Positions 19,571 to 29,335 of a stretch of 64,000 nucleotides of DNA are shown here, piece after piece. The notes beneath the pieces were generated by a model. It was given only the letters and a program-made list of their open reading frames with translations. It was not told the DNA's origin and searched no databases. The DNA lies in NCBI GenBank assembly GCA_965261645.1, contig CBDHDJ010000003.1, forward strand, positions 682,001 through 746,000. The letters run 5' to 3'. The stretch comes from CBDHDJ01 sp965261645 (GTDB taxonomy: Bacteria; Pseudomonadota; Alphaproteobacteria; SHVV01). The first letter of the stretch is position 1, and the number at the start of each line of letters is the position of its first letter. A program made the translations under genes and the position numbers.

Positions 19571-20223
19571 TCACTGAACCCCCGGGCAATATGTCCCCTC
19601 GATGCTGGCGGCGACCTTTGCCGCCGATACCTTGACCGAGTCCCGCGCAAGATTGAGCATAGCGCGCCGTCGTCTGGATCTTGCTGTGTCCGAGCAGCTT
19701 CCCGATCATCGGCAAACTCTCGCCGAGCGCCAGGGCACGAGACGCGAAGGAGTGCCGCAAGTCGTGAATCCGCACGTCCTCAAGCCCGGCCCGCTCCCTC
19801 ACGCGATACCAGTAAACGGAGAGATACGACAGGTGGCCTTCCGGCCTGTTCCAGGCGATCACCCAGGGATTGCCTGGTACACGGGCGATCCCCGCCAGAA
19901 CCGCCGCCGCCGTGGGTGTCAGCGGCACCATGCGCGCGCCCGTCTTGGCGTCGCGCAGCCGCAACTCTCTCGCCGTGTGATCCACATCGTCCCAACGCAG
20001 GGTCAGGATCTCGTTGAGCCGGCACCCGGTCAGCATCACCAGGCGGAGTGCCGCCGCCGCGGGCGTCGGCACCCGTCCCTCGGCTTCCAGCGCAGCCAGC
20101 TCCCGGCCAAGCCGGCGGTACTCCTCGTCCGTCAGGAACCGCTCGCGCTTGCGCCGCTTGTACCTGACCACGTCTCGACAGGGGTTGCCACCCGCCGGAA
20201 CCAGGCCCCAGGCCTCGGCCAGG
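19571..20223 (-). pseudogene. Truncated and frameshifted tyrosine integrase
   Basis: Only the C-terminal catalytic half of a phage/ICE-type integrase remains, starting near LAEAWGLVPAGGNPCRDVV. The catalytic residues are visible: Arg in MLTGCRLNEILTLRW, Lys in RDAKTGARM, HxxR in IHDLRHSFASRAL, His in GHSKIQTT and Tyr in TARYA. Just after the Tyr the frame shifts: the expected end LARDSVKVSAAKVAASIEG is in a different frame from the preceding part. The N-terminal half is missing; sequence upstream runs into the end of the deacetylase gene. It is a paralogue of the two intact integrases at 21685 and 22917. Confidence 0.8.
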
Positions 20224-20347
20224 ACTGCAGCGGCAGCCGCCGAACCGGCGCTCAGGGAGCATCCGGTGTCGAGCGCGCGGGCACTCCTGCCAGAGCGGCC
20301 CGGTCGGGCGAGTGCCTGCCTTTCCCTCGTCGCCGTCGGTTGGGATG

Positions 20348-21394
20348 CTAGCCATCGCTTCTGACGCGGCGCACGATCGCGGTCAGCGGCACCAGTATGA
20401 ATCCTCGCCCTTTGACATCCGGCAGCCACTGCTCAAGAGCGTTGAGGGTGACATCCTTGGGATGACCGATAGCAACAGCGAAGCCGTTTCGTTGCGCCAA
20501 CTCTTCGACGCGCATCAGTGCCGTACGTACCGCGACCGGTGATGGGTCATGGTCGAGGAAAACGTCCCTTTCAACCGCAGGAACGCCGAACCGGTGGGCC
20601 ACCTCCAGACCCTGGGTATGTCGACTGGTGCGGCTGTCGAGAAACATCAAGCCGCGGCGCTTCAACGCCGCCATTACCGGTTCCAGCGCTACCGGGTCGC
20701 TGGTGAGCCGACTGCCCATATGATTGTTGATACCTACATAGCCGGAGAATTGCGACAGGTTCCAATCCAGCCGGTGGGTGAATTCCATTGCCGATAAATC
20801 GCTCAGCAGCGCGTTCGGTCCGGGGTTCGCACTCTTGTCGTAGGGTTCCATTGGAAGATGGACGATCAGTTCGTGGCCGGCCGTCCGCGCCGCTTCGGCC
20901 TGGTCTCGGACATCTTCCGCATATGCCATCAAAGCGATGGTGACCGGCGCCGGTAGCGCCATCGCCCGCCGCGACCGGTGCCGGTCGAGCCCGACATCGT
21001 CTATCACCACCGCGATCATCGGGCGACCGTCGGGAATGGCCGCCGCTACGGCGTTTTTCAACCAGGCCTCGGGCTCCGGTAGCCGGGCGGCAGGATCGAA
21101 TGACGATGGTGGCCGGGGGGTATTCGTTCCATCCTCCTCTGCGCCGACCGAATTGTCAGCCTCCGGTGTGCCGCCTCGTGCGACGACGGTGATCTGCGGC
21201 CCTGCGGGCGGCTGCGCCGTAAGCGCATCTGCGCGGTCGCGGATATGGCTGTAGTAGAAACCGAGACCCGCGGCCAATACGATTGAGATCGTGATACCGC
21301 CGATCACCCACCCGGTCGGCGAACGCCAAAATGCAAAGACGACGTTGACCGGCTGGCGTCTGCGCTGATGTTGTTTGCGGTTTTCTGAACTCAC
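20348..21394 (-). CDS. Divergent polysaccharide deacetylase family protein (YibQ-like)
   Basis: A 348-residue protein with one N-terminal membrane anchor (WVIGGITISIVLAAGLGFYY, about residues 29-48), a Pro/Asp-rich linker and a NodB-like fold of the divergent polysaccharide deacetylase 2 family. Signature stretches are MIAVVIDDVGLDR, HELIVHLPMEPYD, GINNHMGSRLTSD and RGLMFLDSRTS. The protein probably acts in the periplasm on a polysaccharide or peptidoglycan-related substrate, but the family's exact reaction is not established. In related alphaproteobacteria this gene usually sits in a chromosomal cluster. Here its 3' side abuts the broken integrase, which marks a junction of integrated DNA. 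The gene itself looks intact. Confidence 0.88.
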   Translation of the reverse strand: MSSENRKQHQRRRQPVNVVFAFWRSPTGWVIGGITISIVLAAGLGFYYSHIRDRADALTAQPPAGPQITVVARGGTPEADNSVGAEEDGTNTPRPPSSFDPAARLPEPEAWLKNAVAAAIPDGRPMIAVVIDDVGLDRHRSRRAMALPAPVTIALMAYAEDVRDQAEAARTAGHELIVHLPMEPYDKSANPGPNALLSDLSAMEFTHRLDWNLSQFSGYVGINNHMGSRLTSDPVALEPVMAALKRRGLMFLDSRTSRHTQGLEVAHRFGVPAVERDVFLDHDPSPVAVRTALMRVEELAQRNGFAVAIGHPKDVTLNALEQWLPDVKGRGFILVPLTAIVRRVRSDG

Positions 21395-21684
21395 TCTTGA
21401 GGGGCCAATATGGTCGATTGGAGATTACTGATTACATCGCCAACTTGATTGACACCATGCTCTCATCTTGATTGTCGCATCACAGCCACCGCTTCTACCA
21501 TCGTAACGCACCCTGCACCCGCCATGTCAGGGTGCTCCCCTATAGATCACGGATTGAATGTCCGCCGGTCATCCTGGCGCGTAATGCAGGAAGCCCGGTT
21601 CAGGCCCAGTGCACCTCCGCTCGCCAAGCGTAAACACATGGCCTGATACAACAACGCGACATCGCCAAGTTGTCGCTGCGACGA

Positions 21685-22899
21685 CTATACGCTGCGGGCT
21701 CTGGAAGCATCCGGCATCAAGGTTGCGGGCAATATATCCGCCCCGATACTGGCGGCGACCCTGGCCGCCGATACATGTATGGAATCGCACGCGAGATGGG
21801 CGTAGCGAGCCGTCGTCTGGATCTTGGTATGCCCGAGCAGTTTGCCGATCATGGGCAGGCTCTCGCCAAGCGCCAGGGCGCGGGATGCGAACGAATGACG
21901 GAGGTCATGAAGCCGGACGTCTTCAAGCCCGGCGCGCGTCCTTACGCAATACCAGTGGCTGTTGAAGTCCGACAGGCGGGCGCCCGGTCTGCGGCCCGCA
22001 ATGACCCAGGGATTGCCGGCGGCCCGCGGTAGACCCGCTATAATCTTCACCGCCGCCGGCGACAGCGGAACCGCCCGCGGTCCCGTCTTGCTGTCGCGAA
22101 GCCGGAGCTCGTTCACTTCCAGGTGCACGTCCTCCCATCGCAAGGTCAGAATCTCGTTGCGCCGGCACCCGGTCAGCATCAGCAAGCGGATCGCCGCAGC
22201 CGCATGCACCGGTACCCGGCCCGCGGCCTCAAGTGTGCCCAGCACCCGGCTAAGCCGGCGGAACTCCTCTTCCGTCAGGAACCGCTCGCGCTTGCGCTGC
22301 CTGTACTTGACCACGAACCGGCAAGGATTGCCGCCCTCCGAGATCAGGCCCCAGTCCTCGCCACGCTTGATCATTTGAGACAAGGCGGCAATTACCATGT
22401 TCGCCGTGGCGGGCGTATGGCGCAGCTTGTAATGCAACGCCGTAACATGCTCGCGCCCGACCGCCGCGGCCGGCAGCTTGCCGAGCTCCGGCAGGAGGTG
22501 CTTGCCAACAATCTGGCGGTGCGTCCTCGCCGTGGACGCCTTGCAGCGAACCAAAACATGTTCCTCCAGATACCGGGCCGCGAGTTCGGCCACCGTCGGG
22601 CCGCCCGCCAACTTTGCCGGCAACGGCTCGGGAACGGGTTCCTCTCCCGCCTTGATGCGGTTGATAATTTGTGCCGCCCGGCGGCGCGCCTGATCGGCGG
22701 AGATGACCCCGTGCCGGCCTACCGTGACGCGCTTCTGGCCGTCCGGACCCCGGCTTTGCACCACGTAATACCGGCTGCCCGACGGATAGGCCCGCACCCC
22801 GAAGCCCATGAGCTCGCGATCCCAGAACACCGTGTCCTTTTCGACCGAGAGTGCCTCCACGGTGCGCCTCGAGATCGATCTGTATTGCAGCTTCGCCAT
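21685..22899 (-). CDS. Tyrosine-type site-specific integrase (DUF4102 type)
   Basis: A 404-residue integrase from ATG 22899, which has GGGGA just upstream; an in-frame GTG at 22920 would overlap the stop of the next gene. The N-terminus has the DUF4102 arm-binding domain (DRELMGFGVRAYPSGSRYYV), then a core-binding SAM-like domain, then the catalytic domain with TGCRRNEILTLRW (Arg), RDSKTGPRA (Lys), LHDLRHSFASRAL (HxxR), GHTKIQTTARYAHL (His and nucleophilic Tyr). It is complete. It directly follows a paralogue (22917-24098) with only a 17-base gap. It probably catalyses integration or excision of a mobile element that has been lost or rearranged. Confidence 0.92.
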   Translation of the reverse strand: MAKLQYRSISRRTVEALSVEKDTVFWDRELMGFGVRAYPSGSRYYVVQSRGPDGQKRVTVGRHGVISADQARRRAAQIINRIKAGEEPVPEPLPAKLAGGPTVAELAARYLEEHVLVRCKASTARTHRQIVGKHLLPELGKLPAAAVGREHVTALHYKLRHTPATANMVIAALSQMIKRGEDWGLISEGGNPCRFVVKYRQRKRERFLTEEEFRRLSRVLGTLEAAGRVPVHAAAAIRLLMLTGCRRNEILTLRWEDVHLEVNELRLRDSKTGPRAVPLSPAAVKIIAGLPRAAGNPWVIAGRRPGARLSDFNSHWYCVRTRAGLEDVRLHDLRHSFASRALALGESLPMIGKLLGHTKIQTTARYAHLACDSIHVSAARVAASIGADILPATLMPDASRARSV

Positions 22900-22916
22900 T
22901 GTTCCCCAGTGATCCC

Positions 22917-24098
22917 TCACCCGGCCGCGGCGTCAACCGTCATGATGTCGGCGCCGATGCTGCCGCCGACCTTGGCCGCCGAGGCCTTCTCCGTGTCCCG
23001 CGCCAGGTGGGCGTAGCGCGCCGTGCTCTCCACACCCGCATGACCGAGCAGCCCGCCGATCATGGTCAGGCCCTCGCCCAGGGCCAGAGCCCGGCTGGCG
23101 TAGCTGTGCCTCAAGTCGTGGATGCGCACGTCCTCGAGCCCCGCCTGCTCCCGCACGTGGTACCAGTACACGGAGAGGTTGGTTATATGGGCGCCCGGCC
23201 CGCGCCCAGCGATCACCCAGGGATTGCCCGGAGCCCGGGCAATCGACCCGAGCACCTTCGCCGCCGTGGGCGTCAGCGTGACCATCCGCGCACCCGTCTT
23301 GGTATCGGTGAGACGCAGCTCCCCCGCCGTCCGGTCCACGTCGTCCCAACGCAGGGTCAGGATCTCGTTGAGCCGGCAGCCGGTCAGCATCAGCAGGCGC
23401 AGCGCCGCCACCGCCTGCCGCCAGATCCCGCCTCTCCCTTGCGCCGCGTCCATCACCCGGCCCAGCCGCCGGTACTCTTCCGGCGTCAGGAACCGCTCGC
23501 GCGGATGCTCCCTGTACTTGACCACGAAGCGGCACGGGTTGCTGCCCTCCGGGGCCAGGCCCCACGCCTCGGCCAGGGAGAACATCTTGGTGAGAACCAT
23601 GAGCGCCCGGTTCGCCGCGCGGGGCGTATCGCGAAGCCCGTAATGCAGTGCCGCGGCATGCTCCCGCCCGACCGCTTCGATCGCCAGCTCTCCCAATGCC
23701 GGCAGGATATGGTTGCCGAGCGATCCCCGGTAGATCCCGGCGGTGTGCGCATTGCAGTTCACCGCCACATGCCCCTCCATGTAGCGCTCCGCCAGACCGG
23801 CCACAGTGAGCCCGGGCGCTGGCGGTGGGGGGACCGGATCCTCGCCCCGCTTGATGCGGTCGATGACGCCTGCCGCCTTGCCGCGCGCCTGTTCGGCCGG
23901 GATATCGCCATGCCGGCCCAGGGTGACGCGCTTCGGCCCGCCCGGGCCCCGGCTCTGGACGACGTAGACTTTCCGGCCCGTGGGATAGACCCGAACCCCG
24001 AAGCCGGGCAATTCATGATCCCAGAAGACGGTGTCCTCCGCAGCAGAGAGCCCGTCGACGGTCCGCTTCGATATGGTCAGGTTGTTCCGTTTTGGCAT
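22917..24098 (-). CDS. Tyrosine-type site-specific integrase, paralogue
   Basis: A 393-residue integrase with the same architecture as its neighbour: DUF4102 N-terminus (DHELPGFGVRVYPTGRKVYV), core-binding domain and catalytic domain with TGCRLNEILTLRW, TDTKTGARM, IHDLRHSYASRAL, and GHAGVESTARYAHL. ATG 24098 was chosen because GGAGGGCGGA lies directly upstream; a longer frame reaches 24149. Residue identity with the neighbour is moderate, so they are separate enzymes and not a recent duplication. The upstream region ends 55 bases away at the terminal repeat of IS66 copy 2, which may have separated the gene from its promoter. Confidence 0.92.
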   Translation of the reverse strand: MPKRNNLTISKRTVDGLSAAEDTVFWDHELPGFGVRVYPTGRKVYVVQSRGPGGPKRVTLGRHGDIPAEQARGKAAGVIDRIKRGEDPVPPPPAPGLTVAGLAERYMEGHVAVNCNAHTAGIYRGSLGNHILPALGELAIEAVGREHAAALHYGLRDTPRAANRALMVLTKMFSLAEAWGLAPEGSNPCRFVVKYREHPRERFLTPEEYRRLGRVMDAAQGRGGIWRQAVAALRLLMLTGCRLNEILTLRWDDVDRTAGELRLTDTKTGARMVTLTPTAAKVLGSIARAPGNPWVIAGRGPGAHITNLSVYWYHVREQAGLEDVRIHDLRHSYASRALALGEGLTMIGGLLGHAGVESTARYAHLARDTEKASAAKVGGSIGADIMTVDAAAG

Positions 24099-24195
24099 TC
24101 CGCCCTCCCACAGCCCATTTCCGACGCTCTGATGCCGGTCAGCACTCACGCTGTAATCCTTCCGTTCTCAGGTGATGGAGATTTCAGCGATTGAG

Positions 24196-25589
24196 GGCTG
24201 TGTCTCGAAAGTGGTGGAAATTTGAGGATGGCGTAATCTCCGGGTGACAAGACAACCACCCAACCGGCGGCTAGCACCGCCAAGGAGATCACGCCATGAA
24301 GAACACTACCGAGACTTCCGCGCTTTCGCTACTGGCCAATGACGCCGGCTATGATCCGCTCGAGGACCGGCTGCGGGAGAACATCAGATCCACGATCGAG
24401 GCCGTTTTTGAGGAGGAACTTGCGCAGTTTCTCGGGCGCTGCCGATACGGTCGAGAGGATGCGCTTCGGCAAGGGTATCGGAACGGGCACCGGGAGCGGC
24501 AACTGACGGGGACATTCGGGACCGAGAGGGTGAGCGTGCCGCGTGCGCGGATCGTTGAGGAAGACGGTCGGGCGTCGGAATGGCGTTCGCGGGCGCTGCC
24601 GCGCTACCAGCGGCTGACCAGAAAGGCCGAGGCGCTGATCGCTTCGGTGTATCTGTCCGGAACCAACACGCGGCGGGTGAAACGCGCGCTGTTCGGGCTC
24701 TTCCGGGGTGCTGTGAGCAAGGACGTTGTGAGCCGGGCGTGGCGCAAGGTGAAGGTCGATTGGGACGCCTGGTGCAGCCGTGGCCTCGCGGATGAGGATA
24801 TCGTTCGGCTGATCCTTGACGGCACTGTGATCAAGACCCGACTGGACCGCAAGGCCACCAACATCTCGGTTCTCGCGGCTATAGGGGTGCGCCGGGATGG
24901 CCAGAAGGTCTTGCTTTCGATCGGGAATATGGGCGGAGAAAGCCAGGCGGCGTGGCGCCAGTTCCTCGACGACCTTGATGCGCGTGGACTGAAACGGCCC
25001 GGGTTTGTCATCGTCGATGGCGCGCCGGGACTGGAGGCGGCTCTGTCGGCGCTTTGGGGCGATGACCTTCCCGTTCAACGCTGCACCGTGCACAAGCACC
25101 GCAACCTTCTGGGTCATGCTCCCAAACACATGCATGACGAGCTGAGCGAAGATTACCGCGATATGATCTATGCCGACACTGCCTCCGAGGTGGAAACCCG
25201 CCGCAAGGCGTTTGTCCGCAAGTGGCGGCTGAAATGCAGGGCCGTCGCGGACAGCCTCGCAGAAGCGGGCGACAAGCTCTTTACCTTCACGCGCCTGTCC
25301 AAGAGCCAATGGAAATCAGCCCGAACGACCAACGCCATTGAGCGTCTCAACGAGGAGTTCAAGCGCCGGATCAAAACACAGACCGTGCTGCCGTGTCCCG
25401 AAACAGTGCCGATGCTCCTCTGGGCGCTCCTCGCTTCCGGCCAAATCCAGATGCGCAAAGTCGATGGATGGGAAACCCTCGATCAGCTAATCGCCGACGA
25501 AACCCTTGACCGCGCGGCCTGACCGCCGCAAAACTCAACCCGCTCGGAGAGGCGCCAAAACCAATTTCCACCACTTCCGAGACACAACC
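24196..25589 (+). mobile_element. IS256-family element inside the IS66 terminal repeat
   Basis: Inverted ends GGCTGTGTCTCGAAAGTGG (left) against GGTTGTGTCTCGGAAGTGG (reverse of the right end). The 8-bp target duplication CGATTGAG lies at 24188-24195 and 25590-25597. Removing the element and one repeat restores the IS66 terminal repeat as seen in copy 3 (46030 onward). Complete. Confidence 0.93.
24296..25522 (+). CDS. IS256-family (Mutator-type) transposase
   Basis: A 408-residue DDE transposase. The catalytic residues are in RLILDGTVIKTR (first D), FVIVDGAPGLEAA (second D) and TTNAIERLNEEFKRR (E). The CxxH motif typical of the group appears as RCTVHKHRN. The N-terminus (MKNTTETSALSLLANDAGYD) is followed by the Mutator-type DNA-binding region. 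ATG 24296 follows AAGGAG. The gene is intact, so the element may be mobile. Confidence 0.95.
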   Translation: MKNTTETSALSLLANDAGYDPLEDRLRENIRSTIEAVFEEELAQFLGRCRYGREDALRQGYRNGHRERQLTGTFGTERVSVPRARIVEEDGRASEWRSRALPRYQRLTRKAEALIASVYLSGTNTRRVKRALFGLFRGAVSKDVVSRAWRKVKVDWDAWCSRGLADEDIVRLILDGTVIKTRLDRKATNISVLAAIGVRRDGQKVLLSIGNMGGESQAAWRQFLDDLDARGLKRPGFVIVDGAPGLEAALSALWGDDLPVQRCTVHKHRNLLGHAPKHMHDELSEDYRDMIYADTASEVETRRKAFVRKWRLKCRAVADSLAEAGDKLFTFTRLSKSQWKSARTTNAIERLNEEFKRRIKTQTVLPCPETVPMLLWALLASGQIQMRKVDGWETLDQLIADETLDRAA

Positions 25590-27340
25590 CGATTGAGTGT
25601 CCGCTTCCAGTCTCGCCTGAGTGGCCGCAGCCAGATGTCCCTCCTGGGCTCGGCCCGCTTCATGTGCGTGTCGTAGCGCCGTGCAAAACCCTCTGGTAAC
25701 GCCGCCCGCGATTCGTTATCGTCACGTCCATGGCGATGCGCGACGAGGATTTCGGGACGGCGCTGACGCTGACCGAGGGGGACGAGGCGATCTGGTCGCC
25801 CCCCATGTCGGCGCCGACGAGCGAGCCGCGCGACTGGCAGTCTCTGTGCGAACAGGAGCGGGCGCGGGCGGAAGCAGCGGAAGCGCGCGCGGAAGAGTTG
25901 CGCTGGGCGGAAGTCGCCGCCCGCAGCGATGGGAGTGCGTGGAAGTCGCGGTTCAAGGCCTGCCGGCAGAGGCTGAGCGAGGCCGAGCAGGAGACCGGGG
26001 ACCTCCGCCGCGCGGCCAAGGACGTGCCGTCCTTGCAGGCCGAAGTGGCGCACTTGCAGGAGTTGCTCTCCGAAGCCCGCAGCGGGTCGAGCGAGTTCTG
26101 CACGATCGAAGCGCTGCGCGACGAGGTCGCGCGGCTGCACAAGGCCCTGGCGTCGAAAGGCCGGAAGGACGCGACCGGGCCACTGTCGAGGGAGAATGCC
26201 CGACTCCGCAAGGCCCTGGAGCGGTCGCAGGGACAGAAGGACGAGGTCGTGGCGTTGCGCGGAGAGGTCTCGGCGCTGCGCAAGTCGGAGCGGGCCGCGC
26301 AGTCGGTGCGGTCGAAGGAGAGCATCCGGCTGGGCAAGGCGCTGGAACGGACGCAGAAGCAGAAGGACACGATCAAGGCGCTGCGCGGGGAAGTCGATTC
26401 CCTGACCCGCGAGACCCGTCAGCAGAACCGGGAGAACGGCCGGCTGCGCCGCGAGCTGGAGTGGTTGCAGCGCATCAAGGCGACGGCACGTGGGCTGTCC
26501 GACGAGGTCGAGCTGCTGCGCGCGGAGCTGGCGGAATACCACGACCAGATGAACTTCATCGATTGGCAGGACAGGCGCATCACCGATTTGCAAATTGCCC
26601 TGGATACGTCGGCCTTCAAGACCGAGCGGCTGGAGGCCGAGCTTGCCGAACGTCCCCTGCTGCCGGCGGCCTTGAAGAGATTGCGCAAGCAGGAGAAGAC
26701 CATCGAGTCCCTGCAAACCCGCAACGAGAGGCTGGAAGAGGAGTTGGCCAAGCTGCGCTCGAGCCGGGCCGTCCTGTCGAAGGCGGTCTTCGGGAGCAGG
26801 AGCGAGCGGCAGAAGAAGCCGGGCACGGGACGCAAGCGCGGCCAGCAACGCGGCGCGCCCGGCCACGGTCGCACCCCGCGGCCCGGGCTTCCGGAGAAGA
26901 CCGAACGGCGCAACCCACCGAAGGATGCGCGGATCTGTTCCTGTTGCGGCAAGCCCTATGTCGCCAACGGCGAGCGTGTGACGACGCTGATCGAGATCGC
27001 GGTCAAGGCCCACATCCGCAGGATCGAGCGGACGCGCTGGCGCCGGGGTTGCGACTGCGCGTCGTCGCCCCTGGAAGCGATTGCGCCGCCGGTGCCGCGG
27101 CTGTTCCCCGGAACGCTCTTCGGAACCAGCTTCTGGGCACGGTTTTTGTTCGAGCACTGTGCGTGCCTGCGCCCGCTGTGCCGGGTCGCGGCGTGGTACG
27201 CGGACCAGGGGCTGGCGGTCTCGCCGGGCACGCTGGCCAACAGCCTGAAGCGCTTCGTGCCGCTGTTCGACCCGGTCTACCAGGCGATTCTCGCGCACCA
27301 GAACCGGACGACGGTGCGCCATGCCGACGAGACCGGCTGG

Positions 27341-29256
27341 GAGCGCCAGGCTAACTGGCGGAAAGTAGCCGGTGTGAGTCCGGCGGGAAGAAGGAGTAAC
27401 CAACCACTTCCACCCCGAGTCATGGGCCGGCATTCGCGAGGATGCAGGTTAAGCGTTGACAGGGGCGCGTATGGGCGAGGGCGATTGAGCTACGAAAAGT
27501 CTGAGAATCAGGGTGCCGAGGCTTTCCAGTATGTCGAAGGCAACACCGCTTCCACCGCCATGGTAAGGGGGAAGTGGACCCTGCGGAGTCGAAGAACCCA
27601 ACCGCACGTACGTAGGCTTTCACGCCGGGACCTGGGAGGTCTCCATGTCATCCCGCGGTCGTAGCGGGATCGCAAAGGAAAGGAGGAATCCGTAACCGAT
27701 GACGAACGGCATGGAGAAGTCAGACTCGGGAGTAGTAGCGATGAAGTCGGCGAACAAAGGGAGGCCTGTTCCGGCGGAGCCGATGGAGCGAAGGACCGAG
27801 CCCAAGGGGAATCTGGAAAGCCAAAGCATGCGCCGGACGCAGGACCGGGAAAGCGTGTCACAAGCGGCCGACCGGATACGGCAGTTTGTACAACGGGAGC
27901 CACGGGAGCGTCTGACGGCGCTTCTCCACCACGTTACGGTCGATGCGCTGCGCTGGGCGTTCTTCGCGTTGAAGAAGGACGCGGCGGCAGGTGCGGATGG
28001 CATGACGTGGGGGATGTACGAGGGAGGGTTGGAAGGCCGGTTGGCCGCCCTGCACGACCGCGTGCACTCGGGAGCGTACCGGGCGACGCCATCACGGCGG
28101 GTGAACATCCCGAAGCCGGATGGCGGCACACGACCGCTCGGCGTCGCGGCCATAGAGGACAAGATTGTCCAGAAGGCGGTGGCGGAGATTATCCTGACGC
28201 CAATTTACGAGGCGGAGTTCCTGGGGTTTAGCTATGGGTTCCGGCCCGGGTGTGGGGCGCACGACGCGCTTGATGCGCTCGCGGTCGGGATTGAACGGCG
28301 TAAGATCAACTGGATAGCTGACGCAGATATCCGCGGATTTTTCGACCATGTCTCGCGGGACTGGTTGGTCCGGTTCCTCGAACATCGCATCGGAGACAAG
28401 CGGGTCATCAGGCTGATATCCAAGTGGTTGCACGTCGGCGTCATGGAAAATGGCGAGTGGCGGGACAACATGCGGGGGACTCCCCAGGGTTCGGTGATTT
28501 CGCCGATCCTGGCCAACATCTACCTACATTACGTTCTCGATCTCTGGTTCCAGAAGAAGTGGCGCAGCCACGAGGTCAAAGGCGACACAATCATCGTGCG
28601 GTACGCCGATGATTTCGTGGTGGGTTTCCAGCACAAGCAAGACGCGGAGCGATTTCTGCGTGACCTGAAGGAGCGGCTTGGACGTTTTGAACTGGAACTG
28701 AACCCTGACAAGACCCGGCTCATCGAGTTCGGGCGGTTCGCAACTGAGAACCGTCAGCGGCTAGGGTTGGGCAAACCGGAGACGCTCGACTTTCTGGGCT
28801 TCACGCACTACTGCGCGAAGGACAGGAAGGGGCGGTTCCAGTTGGGGCGCAAGCCGGTCTCGAAGCGGATGGCGCGCACCCTGAAGCGAATAAAGGAGGA
28901 GCTTCGCAGGCGGATGCACGACGGCGTAAACCAGACCGCGCGGTGGCTGGGACAGGTACTTGATGGATGGCTGAACTACTTTGCCGTTCCAACCAGCTCC
29001 CGATATCTGGGGCGTTTCGTGCAACGACTGAAAGTACTGTGGCTCAGGACTCTGCGCCGCAGATCGCAGAAGGACCGCTACAGCGGGGACCGTATGGAGC
29101 GACTGACAGCGAAATACTGGCCCACGCTGGAAATCCGACACCCGTGGCCGAGCCAACGATTTGCCGTCAATTGACCTGAGGGAGGAGCCGTGTGCATCAA
29201 CGTGCCTGCACGGATCTGTGCGGGGGGAGCGGGGCAACCCGCTTCCCTACCGCGAT
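27341..29256 (+). mobile_element. Group II intron in tnpC copy 2 (sense)
   Basis: A 1916-bp intron from GAGCGCCAGG at 27341 to CTACCGCGAT at 29256. Domain V is at about 29185-29216, where GAGCCGTG pairs with CACGGATC. Domain VI is at 29217-29256 with a bulged A at 29249. These features define both ends well. The insertion site is the same tnpC codon boundary as in copies 1 and 3. Confidence 0.93.
27699..29174 (+). CDS. ltrA: Group II intron reverse transcriptase/maturase, copy 3
   Basis: A 491-residue reverse transcriptase/maturase, YADD in IVRYADDFVVGF, maturase domain X and GIIM region, no endonuclease domain. ATG 27699 lies after AAGGAGG. Variant residues are Leu355 and Ser434. Intact. 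Confidence 0.95.
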   Translation: MTNGMEKSDSGVVAMKSANKGRPVPAEPMERRTEPKGNLESQSMRRTQDRESVSQAADRIRQFVQREPRERLTALLHHVTVDALRWAFFALKKDAAAGADGMTWGMYEGGLEGRLAALHDRVHSGAYRATPSRRVNIPKPDGGTRPLGVAAIEDKIVQKAVAEIILTPIYEAEFLGFSYGFRPGCGAHDALDALAVGIERRKINWIADADIRGFFDHVSRDWLVRFLEHRIGDKRVIRLISKWLHVGVMENGEWRDNMRGTPQGSVISPILANIYLHYVLDLWFQKKWRSHEVKGDTIIVRYADDFVVGFQHKQDAERFLRDLKERLGRFELELNPDKTRLIEFGRFATENRQRLGLGKPETLDFLGFTHYCAKDRKGRFQLGRKPVSKRMARTLKRIKEELRRRMHDGVNQTARWLGQVLDGWLNYFAVPTSSRYLGRFVQRLKVLWLRTLRRRSQKDRYSGDRMERLTAKYWPTLEIRHPWPSQRFAVN

Positions 29257-29335
29257 CGGGTACAGGAGTTCCGCGACAACGGCCGGTCGAGCCGCGCCTG
29301 GCTGTGGACTTCGGTCAGCAAGGACGCGGTTTACT

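Noticed and set aside
21685..24098. A recombinase-in-trio (RIT) element
   Set aside because: RIT elements have three adjacent, different recombinases. Here two are adjacent, the third is a fragment beyond the deacetylase gene, and all are of one DUF4102 type.
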